A stretch of 64,000 nucleotides of DNA from Lachancea thermotolerans CBS 6340 (lineage: Eukaryota; Ascomycota; Saccharomycetes; Saccharomycetales; Saccharomycetaceae), in the NCBI RefSeq assembly GCF_000142805.1, contig NC_013082.1, forward strand, positions 434,001-498,000, written 5' to 3'. Both the position numbers and the translations under genes were made by a program. The notes beneath the pieces are model-generated. The model made no database searches and had not been told where the DNA came from. It saw only the letters and a program-made list of their open reading frames with translations. Below are positions 55,561 through 64,000 of the stretch, piece after piece (position 1 is the first letter of the stretch; each line of letters opens with the position of its first letter).

Positions 55561-56376
55561 TTACAGCACATAGCATGCATGCTTTCTTCTCTTGGCCATC
55601 GGTCCTAATGCTCCGGTACTTCTCTTCGTTTTGAAAAGATTGACCATAGATTTTCCTCTGCGTTCCTGAATTGAATCATATAACAACGTGGTGATAGCTA
55701 CGTTGAAAAGTTCATCAATATTATTGCGATACTTTGCAGAGCACTGGTAGTGTCCCATTAGACCCATCTGCTGTGCGAAAAGCTCTGCATCCTTGGGATC
55801 TACAAGCTTCTCGAGGTTATCTAAAGCGTAAAGGTCACTTTTCAATCCCACGAGCATGATTGGCGTGTCAGGACAAAAATGCCTAACCTCTGGTATCCAC
55901 AGTTCCTGAACATTATGCAAAGAAGTTTTGCTGTCCACGGAGTAGCACACCATGAGTAAATCAACGTCTGTGTAGGACAGCGGCCTTAACCGATTGTACT
56001 CTTCTTGTCCAGCAGTATCCCAGAGCGCGAGCTCGATCACTGCGTTTCCCGGGCCCTTCATCTTTGTAACGTAGTTTTCAAAGACAGTCGGTACGTACTC
56101 TTCTGGAAAAGACCCCTGCGTGTAAGAGATTAGAAGACAAGTCTTCCCAACTGCACCGTCGCCAACCACAACAAATTTCAAGTGGTGGTCAGCAGCTGTT
56201 TGCGACCTCTTTATTCGTTCATAGCTTGGGACTTCTGATAGGGTTCGAGCAAGCGGAGTAGGAAGCTTTGTCTGCAAATAAGGCCCTTGAGAAGAGCTAT
56301 CGGGTTCATTTGATGACGAAGAAAATTGTGCCATTTTCTTCGGCGAGAGAGATAGTCGTTTAGAGGGCGATGCCAT
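55561..56376 (-). CDS. RHO4: Rho-family GTPase RHO4
   Basis: This 271-residue small GTPase takes part in polarised growth, acting with Rho3 and formins on actin cables. The N-terminal ~65 residues are Ser/Pro-rich with the LPTPLARTLSEVPSYE motif seen in Sc Rho4. The G domain follows with GDGAVGKT (P-loop), PTVFENY (switch I), DTAGQEEY (switch II), LKSDL (in place of TKLDL) and CSAKY. The C-terminus is polybasic and ends in a CaaX box CYVL, predicting geranylgeranylation. I start at the ATG at 56376; the longer reading begins at a GTG. Syntenic with YKR055W. Confidence 0.94.
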   Translation of the reverse strand: MASPSKRLSLSPKKMAQFSSSSNEPDSSSQGPYLQTKLPTPLARTLSEVPSYERIKRSQTAADHHLKFVVVGDGAVGKTCLLISYTQGSFPEEYVPTVFENYVTKMKGPGNAVIELALWDTAGQEEYNRLRPLSYTDVDLLMVCYSVDSKTSLHNVQELWIPEVRHFCPDTPIMLVGLKSDLYALDNLEKLVDPKDAELFAQQMGLMGHYQCSAKYRNNIDELFNVAITTLLYDSIQERRGKSMVNLFKTKRSTGALGPMAKRRKHACYVL

Positions 56377-56597
56377 TTCAAGGGTTTCCCAGAGACGAGA
56401 TTGAGCACCGTTCAGCTGACTAAGTCCATAAAAGGGCGTTGATTTAGGATACCTCACCTCTTGTTTTATCAACACAAGGATGATCCATCGTAAGAAAATA
56501 CCTGAGGAATTCAGGTTTGAGATGGTTGTTTACTATCTACTAATGCGCTTAAGAGACAATCATAATTCCTGGCGGCGAGTGAGTATTGAGCAGACCA

Positions 56598-59500
56598 ATG
56601 GACTTGACCAACGGCAATGCTGTTTCGTCTAGTGACCAATTAGTGGAGGAAGCCATCAGGTATTGTTATAAAGTGTCTTCTGCTCTGCTCACCGGAGCTG
56701 AAGGGTTCACCTTTGAAAAGTTTCAAGAATTGAACTCTTCAGCGATTAAGGACTTTGCCGTCAACCGAAGTTCTTCTGTATTATACTTGATCGCCGATCC
56801 CAGCGAAAATGTCAAAGCAAGCTCGAGCCCCGATGTCGGGAATTCCGAACCTGATCTTCTAAATGATGCACACAACCGCAACGTCCTGGCACTGATAAAG
56901 AGCCAACCAACCCTCAGCTTAGAAAATGCTCTAGAAAGTCAAATACTAGTTTTGAGCATGGCTCAAGGCCTTGAAATGAAAGCATTCAATCAAGTTATGG
57001 CCCTTGGTGTTACATCTCTTATTGAATGCGCGTTGGGACCACAACAGCTGATGAACACAGATAATGGGTCTCTTCAAAACATGCGTCTTAAAATTGACGA
57101 GTTCTTTTCTAGTATGAAGAACGTTGAAAGCTGGGCTGTGGCGCCAAACTTACTGTTATCTGGAGATCGGCTTATAAAAGACATTGTGAACAGAGGCGCG
57201 ACCATAGAAAACTTTGAGGAGTTCTTGCCTGACACTCAATTTGCAGACTCGGTATTTCTGAATTCGCTGCAGAGAATAGTTAATGGTTGGATTCACTCTG
57301 CTGAAAGCTTTTCAAACTCAATGAGAAGCATCGACGACGGAGACGCCAAAGACGAAGTTAGCTTTTGGCAAAAATTGGAGCAAGGATTGCTATCTATTCA
57401 AGATCAATTACAGAGCAGTGAAGCAAAAATAACAGTGGAAATTTTAAAGAACTCTCGCAGGCCGCAGGCCGCCTTCTCTTTACTTGCAAGTTCCACAGTG
57501 CCCGAGCGGCTTAAGAAGGTCAAAAGTTACAATCAGTTCCTTTGCGAATTGCCCATGAAAAAGTTGCAGACAGCCGTCTCTTTGCCAACACTTGACGGAC
57601 TCATAGATGCATTTGCTACCGCTTTCAAAAGGCTAAGAACGTCCCTGTTCCCTATATCCCGCGCACAGGCTTTAACAGAGCAAATATGTGTAGAAGTTAT
57701 CTGCAAAATCAAGAAGCTTGTCCCCCAGTTGGCCTCGCTACCATTCGGTGAATATGAATCTAAAACAAAGGCATTAGAAGGTTTTCTTAGCAGGTGGGAC
57801 GAGCTCATCGAATCAGCTACATTAATTATGAGAGAAGTGACAAGAAGGCGCTCAGAAAAGTACGTGCCAATAAAAATTGCATCGAAAACCGATCTTCTCA
57901 GGCACCGACTTAGTGGAATCAAGAAACTTAGGTCAACTTATGAAGAGCTTTCCCTCGACCTTGAAAACCCTGACATGCTGAAATACAAAGCAGAAGTACC
58001 CTTCGTTTACGAACCTCTGAAGACCACAGATTGTTTAAGCTGTTCCACAGAACAATGGTATGCACTGGAAAGCACTTGCAATCAAAGGCTGGGCATTTTG
58101 GAAAACAAGATATTGAATGCCCTCTTATTTAAGCTTCATTTGTGCGAATCTACAAACGAAATGTTCACGTTACTTGAGAAGTTTCGCCCCTTGCTATCAA
58201 GACCTCGGCTGCGAAAAGGCATTCAACAATATCATGGTGGTCTGCTAAAGGCTGTCGTGGGGGAACTCTCTAACCTGAAGCAGAAGCTCTTGGACTGCAA
58301 TGGCGATTCAAATGCTGCTGCTTTGAATGATTTGCCGCCAGTTTCCTCTTCCCTGATGCGGATAAAGCTGTTGAAAAAGAGGGTGTCCACTATTTTGTCC
58401 AAATTAACTCTATTATTGGGCAGGGATTGGAGCTCCAGCGAAGATGGTCTGCATTTGCACTCAGAGTGCAAATCAATTTTGGAAGGACTGAATGAAGATA
58501 CAATTGTGAGCGAATGGTACTCCAAGGCCAGCTGTTCCGAGGCTCTACTACAAGAACCTATATTCAAAGTTCTTAAAAATGGCGGCGGGTACGCTATATT
58601 TGTGAACTCGAACCGCGAATTTAGGGATCTGTTCAAAGAAGTTAGAAACCTATGTTGGATGGGCTATGATCTTCCCAGCTCCCTTTTCAAAGCTTCAACT
58701 GTCTTGAGAGACCTTTATCCCATTACGATCGAGTTTATGGAGCTTCTGGATACATTTATCCAAATAACCAACTTAGTAAATGAAAGGCCAGCTCTGAATG
58801 CGCTCTTGGGATCACTCATAAAAAGATCTTGGGTTGCTTTAAAGCACTGTATTAACGAAAACTGGAAAGCTATATCTGAATCAGAAATAGCAGCTACAAC
58901 AGCTGCTGTACTAGATTTTGATGAAAATCCAGCTTCCCTTTCTATATTCCGCTCCCTTGTTAATGAAATTATAACAAGGTTCAACAGCTTGGAAAGTTTG
59001 GAAAGGTCCTTAACATCTTTTTTAAATTCGATCGACTTGACCAAATTTTCCGAACCTTCTCTTAGAAATTGGATTACACAAATTGTATCTCTGAAGAGCA
59101 GCATAACGTCACTGGAAAAAGGCAATTACACTTGTTTCGAAACATACCTCGAGGCTCAGATTGAGGAGAGCGTTTTAAACCTAACACGACTTGCGCTCAA
59201 ACCAGAAAACCTACCCAAAACAAAGCATGAGGTAACAATTGACAGTAATGGCGTTTTATTGGAGCCTTCACTAGAATCAACAAAAACGAGATGGCTTGAG
59301 CACATCCAAAATACCCTCAATATCTCTTTTACTCTTAAGGCTTATTACGAGGATGATAAAGGAGAGCCAGTGGGGCAAAAAACCAAACGCCTCGATGAAT
59401 TTAAAATCCAAGTTCAAAGGTATGCAATGTCAGCATCCAAAGAGGTTGAGTCGCTACTACAATCAGCTTGCATTTTGTTAAGAAGCTTGAACATATACAA

Positions 59501-62500
59501 AGTTTTATGGAGACCAAAAGAACAAATAATTTGGCATCAGCGAAGAAATGACATTCTCTATTGTTTTGATCTCTACTCAGACTTCATGAAAGAAAGATCA
59601 AAAGTTAAAAGCATGGGAATGCGCGTGAAGCTTTCAGACTCGCTAACTATATCTCTGAAAGATTTTCAAGCAAAGATAGAAAGCTGTTACGAAGATTGGA
59701 ATAAAGAACTGCTTAGTGAGCTAGAATGCCAGTATGAGAAACAGTCCTTAGAATTTCATTCTACGCTCAGTAATTACAGAAAGCTCTTGGAATCAAACTC
59801 TATTTCTGTTGAATCATGCTCTTTGGATGAACTATATGAAATTTGCTCCACAATAGAGAATTTAAACAAGTCTTGGAGTCATAAAGAGGAACTACTAAGC
59901 ACTTTACACTCTGTACATATCCTCATGAGAGAGAACAACCAATCTTCTCTTTCAGAGGTTATACAAGGCGATCAATTAGACCTGGACATGAAGCTGCTAA
60001 AGCAAATCCTTGAAAAGAGGCAAGCTTGGCTAGCTGAGAGAAAATTTATAATTGCGAGCCGTATTGAAATGTGGAATGATAAGCTGCTTAAAAGTGCCAG
60101 TTCTTTTCGGGAAGAATGGCAGATATGCAAGCCAGTATCTCAGGATCTAAAACCAGAAAACGCTTTAGAGATACTGGAGCTCAAAGAGCATGCGGTATCT
60201 CTGGAAAGTAAAAACCTGGAAATGGTGAACAAAATATCCTTGTTCTTGTCTATACCAGTCAAACAAGGTTTTTCTTTGATTGACGTCACGGCAGATATCG
60301 CTGCATACAAAATAGCCTGGGATGCCATTAGCATAAGATGGGCATCACTAAAGCTATACCTTAATACTCCTTGGGCGCAATCTGACTTGAATAATCTAAA
60401 AATAGAGCTCCAGCGTTTAGCTGACGAACAGCATGAAAACGAAGGATCATTGGCTAACCAGGTGGTTTTCAAAGCATTCTCCGAAAATATACAAGGGATT
60501 TTAAATTCAATCAAGCTGTTGAATGCCCTGAAAGATAAATGTATGAAGCCGCGTCATTGGAAAATCCTTTTCCAAGAAGCTGGTGGCTCTTCTCCAAGCA
60601 GAGATGATATCGATGGAATGTCGTTTCTTCTCGAAGATGTCTTGTCCCTGAAACAGGGTTTAAATGAAGGCTTTGTATCAGAGGTGATTAAGAATGCCAA
60701 GTCAGAAGAAGTTGTTGAGCAGTCCTTAGAAGACATCGAATCGCGGTGGCGATATACCAAATTTTTGTCCGCACACCATGCTGGTAATTTTGTTATTGTT
60801 AAAAATTGGGATACGCTTATGCAGTCCATCACTGATGATACCAATACGCTAACTGCAATGAAGAATTCGTCACACTATAAAGTTTTTGAGCAGCGCTCAG
60901 TAAGCTGGGAGATAAAGTTCAATGAGCTAGCATTGATCTTGAATAGTTGGGCAGAGTCGCAGCGGCTGTGGTTACATCTCTATGGTGCTCTTGGGGACAG
61001 TGCTAGCTCTTCAAACTTTTTGCGATCAGAATCTGCAAGATTTGAAATGATTACATCAGAATTCAGTAGCATTGCTTCGACTGTTTTACAATCAGACTTG
61101 GTACTGGATGTTTTGCATATTATGGACCTTTCTAGATCTCTAAGAAATATTCTTGAATCTCTGAAGAGAGTCGTTGGAGCTTTAAATGGGTACCTAGAGT
61201 CACAGAGGGAAAGGTTCCCACGGCTATATTTTCTCGGAAACGAGGATCTTTTGCAGCTTATGGGGGCCTCTCAGAATCTATATCAGGCCTCTCATCATCT
61301 GGGTAAAATCTATGGCGGTGTTTCTTCCCTCAAGTTTGAAGATAAGGAAATATTTGGCGTCAGCTCGCCCGAAGGCGAAACTTTAGAGTTTTTGGAGCCA
61401 ATACTCTTGTCCAAATATCCCGAAATGCAAGAATGGGTGGCTCAAATCGGTATTCAAATAAAATCATCAATCATGTCATCTACAGAAAACTGCCTTGAAA
61501 AGCTAAAAGTTAGTGGAGTTCAGGAATTATCACAGTTATTCGAGCAACATGTTTTCCAAGCTCTTTTACTTTCGTTCCAGATAAGGTGGACATCTATTAT
61601 TGAGGACGCGATTTCTCAGGATGAAATTTCTCCCAAACTGAATGAAATTCAGACTGTTTTTAATAAACTGAATTCCCTTTTGAAAGACACAAAAAGCTTT
61701 TTGAGAAGAAGAAAGATCGAGTCACTTATTGTTGAGTGCATCCACTATCTTTCTCTTTCCGAAGAATTGCGTGCCTTTGACGTTGCAGGACGTAAAAATA
61801 TATGGAATAGTATCCCGAAGTACTATCACAATGCCTCCGAATATGATATGTTTCAAAGAATTACTGTCAGCATAGGGAATAACAAATTTTCCCATGGCCT
61901 GGAGTATATTGGTGTACCTGAGAGGCTCATATACACGCCTTTAATGAGGAATTGCTTCGTCGCAATGGCACATGCCTTGGCTCAAAACTTGGGAGGTTCA
62001 CCGTTTGGGCCAGCTGGAACAGGAAAAACAGAGACTATAAAGGCCCTTGGTCAAAACCTTGGTCGGTTTGTGCTGGTGTTTAACTGCGATGAGTCGTTTG
62101 AGTTCCAGTCCTTAGGGCGTTTGCTTCTCGGTATTGGGCAAGTCGGCGCTTGGGGATGTTTTGACGAGTTTAACAGATTGGAAGAAAGCATAATGAGTGC
62201 CGTATCAACTCAGATTGAAACTATACAGGATGCTTTGGCCAGAAAACAGGAAAAGTTTGTTTTATTAGGAAAAACAGTTTATTTGGACGATAGCGCTGGA
62301 ATTTTCATCACAATGAACCGTGGTTACAAAGGTAGGCGGGAACTTCCAGACAATTTGAGAAAAAAGTTTAGGCAGTTTTCCATGAAGTCGCCTGATTACA
62401 CCATCATTGCAGATGTAATTTTAACCACACTTGGGTTTGAAAATGCTAAAAATATGGCGAAAAAGATCTGCAATTTCTTGACTGAGATGGAGTGCCTGTG

Positions 62501-64000
62501 TTCTCAGCAGAGACATTATGATTTCGGGTTGAGAGCTATGAAGGGAATCCTTCGAAATTGCAGAGTTCTCAAGAATAAGCACGGTGGTACCGACCAGGAC
62601 ATTCTTCTTGAAAGCTTGCATCAGATGCTTTCTCCTCGTCTCGTCAAGTCTGATGAAGATGCATTCTGCAAGACAATGTCTGCGTTATTTCCAAATACTC
62701 ATTTGAATTACAATGACAATGATTTTCGCGAAGGCGTCGAAAAGGTTTGCCAATTTGGTAACAAAACGCCTACTGATCTTTTTGTGAAAAAGTGCAACCA
62801 ACTATTTCAGATTCAAAATTCGCAACAAGCTATTATCTTGAGTGGGCCTCCAGGCACAGGAAAAACAACCATATGGAATTCTACGCTAGATTGCATGGAA
62901 TTGGCGGATGGAATCAAAAATAAAGTATTCCTTATTGATCTCAAGGTCTTGGCAAAGGAACAGCTCTACGGATGCCTTGATCCAGTCACTTTTGAATGGA
63001 CTGATGGTGTGTTTACTTCCATCATTAGAAAAGTTGCTCAAGATCAAATTGAAAAGCATAATGAAACCCGCATTTGGATTATTTTTGATGGCGACTTGGA
63101 CCCTGAATATGTGGAAACAATCAACAGTGTGCTTGATGACAATAAGGTGTTAACTTTGCCGAATGGCGAGCGCTTCAAAATACCAGATAATCTTCGATTA
63201 ATATTCGAGGTGGATGACTTGGATATTGCAACGCCTGCAACAATTAGTCGTTGCGCCGTTATCGTTATTGATCGACCAGTTTGCAGTCCCTCTGAAATGC
63301 TCCCTGCACTGCTTGTTGAAAAGCTTCACGACATGCAGATAGCTTCGAGGCTTCCTATGAGCTTTTTGGATGCTTTCTGTGAAATCAGTTACGATGTATT
63401 GGGGCAAAAACTCCACGATTTGCATGATTTTGCTAAAACGCTGCCGAACGCCATGGACACAAGCCTGTTGGGCTCGTTGGATAATCTTGTCTCCTTAACA
63501 TGTTCTCAACTATTCCAAAAATCAGAATCTGTGCAAAAATTATCAAAATCAAGTTTCTCTAACTTTGCCAAGTGCCTTTTATGTATCAATATTGTTTGGG
63601 CCATAACTGGAGCTTGCAATGAAGATGACAGGTCTACCTTCGAGCAGTATATGAGAACGGGGCTTGGAATAGAGGATTTAGCTTCTAATGACTCGCTATC
63701 GCTAACAGACTACGAGGCAAAAGCAGGAGAGCCCAAACTGCGTCCTTTATCTATGTCCATGCCGCAAATTACACTAGAACCTCACGAAGTCATTTTGCCT
63801 GATCTTATGATACCAACTGTTGATACCATGAAGCATGAACGCCTAATACTCGATCTTCTTTACGCAAGAAAATCACCAATTTTATGCGGACCTCCAGGGT
63901 CAGGGAAAACAATGACAATATTCAATGCTTTGAAGAACTCCAAGAAATTTGACCTTATTGGGCTAACTTTCTCTAAGGAGACCACTGTGGCATCTTTTCT
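56598..64000 (+). CDS. DYN1: Cytoplasmic dynein heavy chain DYN1 (5' part)
   Basis: An open frame without stops runs from the ATG at 56598 to the edge of the window, giving the first 2467 residues of a protein that has 4092 in Sc. It is the motor that positions the mitotic spindle at the bud neck. The first ~1350 residues form the dimerising tail and the linker follows. The AAA ring then begins: AAA1 P-loop GPAGTGKT (residues 1804-1811) with WGCFDEFNRL, AAA2 P-loop GPPGTGKT (2083-2090), and AAA3 P-loop GPPGSGKT (2431-2438). AAA4-6, stalk and microtubule-binding domain lie outside the window. The gene is visibly AT-richer than its neighbours. Syntenic with YKR054C. Confidence 0.97.
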   Translation, partial: MDLTNGNAVSSSDQLVEEAIRYCYKVSSALLTGAEGFTFEKFQELNSSAIKDFAVNRSSSVLYLIADPSENVKASSSPDVGNSEPDLLNDAHNRNVLALIKSQPTLSLENALESQILVLSMAQGLEMKAFNQVMALGVTSLIECALGPQQLMNTDNGSLQNMRLKIDEFFSSMKNVESWAVAPNLLLSGDRLIKDIVNRGATIENFEEFLPDTQFADSVFLNSLQRIVNGWIHSAESFSNSMRSIDDGDAKDEVSFWQKLEQGLLSIQDQLQSSEAKITVEILKNSRRPQAAFSLLASSTVPERLKKVKSYNQFLCELPMKKLQTAVSLPTLDGLIDAFATAFKRLRTSLFPISRAQALTEQICVEVICKIKKLVPQLASLPFGEYESKTKALEGFLSRWDELIESATLIMREVTRRRSEKYVPIKIASKTDLLRHRLSGIKKLRSTYEELSLDLENPDMLKYKAEVPFVYEPLKTTDCLSCSTEQWYALESTCNQRLGILENKILNALLFKLHLCESTNEMFTLLEKFRPLLSRPRLRKGIQQYHGGLLKAVVGELSNLKQKLLDCNGDSNAAALNDLPPVSSSLMRIKLLKKRVSTILSKLTLLLGRDWSSSEDGLHLHSECKSILEGLNEDTIVSEWYSKASCSEALLQEPIFKVLKNGGGYAIFVNSNREFRDLFKEVRNLCWMGYDLPSSLFKASTVLRDLYPITIEFMELLDTFIQITNLVNERPALNALLGSLIKRSWVALKHCINENWKAISESEIAATTAAVLDFDENPASLSIFRSLVNEIITRFNSLESLERSLTSFLNSIDLTKFSEPSLRNWITQIVSLKSSITSLEKGNYTCFETYLEAQIEESVLNLTRLALKPENLPKTKHEVTIDSNGVLLEPSLESTKTRWLEHIQNTLNISFTLKAYYEDDKGEPVGQKTKRLDEFKIQVQRYAMSASKEVESLLQSACILLRSLNIYKVLWRPKEQIIWHQRRNDILYCFDLYSDFMKERSKVKSMGMRVKLSDSLTISLKDFQAKIESCYEDWNKELLSELECQYEKQSLEFHSTLSNYRKLLESNSISVESCSLDELYEICSTIENLNKSWSHKEELLSTLHSVHILMRENNQSSLSEVIQGDQLDLDMKLLKQILEKRQAWLAERKFIIASRIEMWNDKLLKSASSFREEWQICKPVSQDLKPENALEILELKEHAVSLESKNLEMVNKISLFLSIPVKQGFSLIDVTADIAAYKIAWDAISIRWASLKLYLNTPWAQSDLNNLKIELQRLADEQHENEGSLANQVVFKAFSENIQGILNSIKLLNALKDKCMKPRHWKILFQEAGGSSPSRDDIDGMSFLLEDVLSLKQGLNEGFVSEVIKNAKSEEVVEQSLEDIESRWRYTKFLSAHHAGNFVIVKNWDTLMQSITDDTNTLTAMKNSSHYKVFEQRSVSWEIKFNELALILNSWAESQRLWLHLYGALGDSASSSNFLRSESARFEMITSEFSSIASTVLQSDLVLDVLHIMDLSRSLRNILESLKRVVGALNGYLESQRERFPRLYFLGNEDLLQLMGASQNLYQASHHLGKIYGGVSSLKFEDKEIFGVSSPEGETLEFLEPILLSKYPEMQEWVAQIGIQIKSSIMSSTENCLEKLKVSGVQELSQLFEQHVFQALLLSFQIRWTSIIEDAISQDEISPKLNEIQTVFNKLNSLLKDTKSFLRRRKIESLIVECIHYLSLSEELRAFDVAGRKNIWNSIPKYYHNASEYDMFQRITVSIGNNKFSHGLEYIGVPERLIYTPLMRNCFVAMAHALAQNLGGSPFGPAGTGKTETIKALGQNLGRFVLVFNCDESFEFQSLGRLLLGIGQVGAWGCFDEFNRLEESIMSAVSTQIETIQDALARKQEKFVLLGKTVYLDDSAGIFITMNRGYKGRRELPDNLRKKFRQFSMKSPDYTIIADVILTTLGFENAKNMAKKICNFLTEMECLCSQQRHYDFGLRAMKGILRNCRVLKNKHGGTDQDILLESLHQMLSPRLVKSDEDAFCKTMSALFPNTHLNYNDNDFREGVEKVCQFGNKTPTDLFVKKCNQLFQIQNSQQAIILSGPPGTGKTTIWNSTLDCMELADGIKNKVFLIDLKVLAKEQLYGCLDPVTFEWTDGVFTSIIRKVAQDQIEKHNETRIWIIFDGDLDPEYVETINSVLDDNKVLTLPNGERFKIPDNLRLIFEVDDLDIATPATISRCAVIVIDRPVCSPSEMLPALLVEKLHDMQIASRLPMSFLDAFCEISYDVLGQKLHDLHDFAKTLPNAMDTSLLGSLDNLVSLTCSQLFQKSESVQKLSKSSFSNFAKCLLCINIVWAITGACNEDDRSTFEQYMRTGLGIEDLASNDSLSLTDYEAKAGEPKLRPLSMSMPQITLEPHEVILPDLMIPTVDTMKHERLILDLLYARKSPILCGPPGSGKTMTIFNALKNSKKFDLIGLTFSKETTVASF

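Overview
The window is an ordinary, gene-dense nuclear segment of a budding yeast (Saccharomycetaceae, Saccharomycotina), most like a Lachancea or another lineage that split before the whole-genome duplication (WGD). The proteins are clear orthologues of Saccharomyces cerevisiae (Sc) proteins, introns are few and short with TACTAAC-type branch sites, tRNAs and a snoRNA are of yeast type, and GC content looks moderate. The key evidence is gene order. The genes interleave two duplicated Sc regions, chromosome X from YJL162C to YJL136C and chromosome XI from YKR066C to YKR054C, into one single-copy series. Pairs that Sc keeps in duplicate (YUR1/KTR2, TIF2/TIF1, GLG2/GLG1, RPS21B/RPS21A) occur once here. 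Sc gene names and order are recalled knowledge, not the result of a search.

Layout. 1-10.4 kb: J-protein JJJ2, tRNA-Asn and tRNA-Glu, FMP33, then three cell-wall PIR protein genes (PIR5-like, HSP150-like, CIS3-like) with tRNA-Cys between the last two. 10.4-21.4 kb: FAR1, SSY5, FBP26 (with a previously hidden intron) and VPS35. 22.4-32.4 kb: CCP1, PAM17, SNA3, DAS1, OAF3 and LAS1. 32.4-39 kb: U14 snoRNA, RPA34, TFA2, MRX5, IDS2 and SFH5. 40-47.9 kb: BIO2 (the one gene out of place relative to Sc), a ROQ1 candidate, TIM17, YAK1, RPB4 and YUR1/KTR2. 48-56.4 kb: UTP30, eIF4A, glycogenin, RPS21 (one intron), TRM2 and RHO4. From 56.6 kb to the right edge runs the first 60% of dynein heavy chain DYN1.

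The genes do not form one pathway. They fall into cell wall (PIR genes, YUR1), mating and nutrient signalling (FAR1, SSY5, YAK1), mitochondria (FMP33, CCP1, PAM17, TIM17, MRX5, BIO2), ribosome production (LAS1, U14, RPA34, UTP30, TRM2, RPS21, eIF4A), trafficking (VPS35, SNA3, SFH5, RHO4) and the cytoskeleton (DYN1). RPA34, UTP30 and TRM2 share PAC plus RRPE promoter elements.

I found no novel defence or mobile system, no CRISPR, no transposon, no viral fossil and no centromere. The most useful new observations are the FBP26 intron, inverted PIR paralogues sharing perfectly identical DNA tracts, IDS2 as a glycogenin-fold protein without its metal-binding motif, a palindromic VHR-type element before BIO2, a heat-shock/stress promoter on the ROQ1 candidate, and two long non-coding gaps (32.6-33.2 kb and 38.9-40.0 kb) that may hide something.
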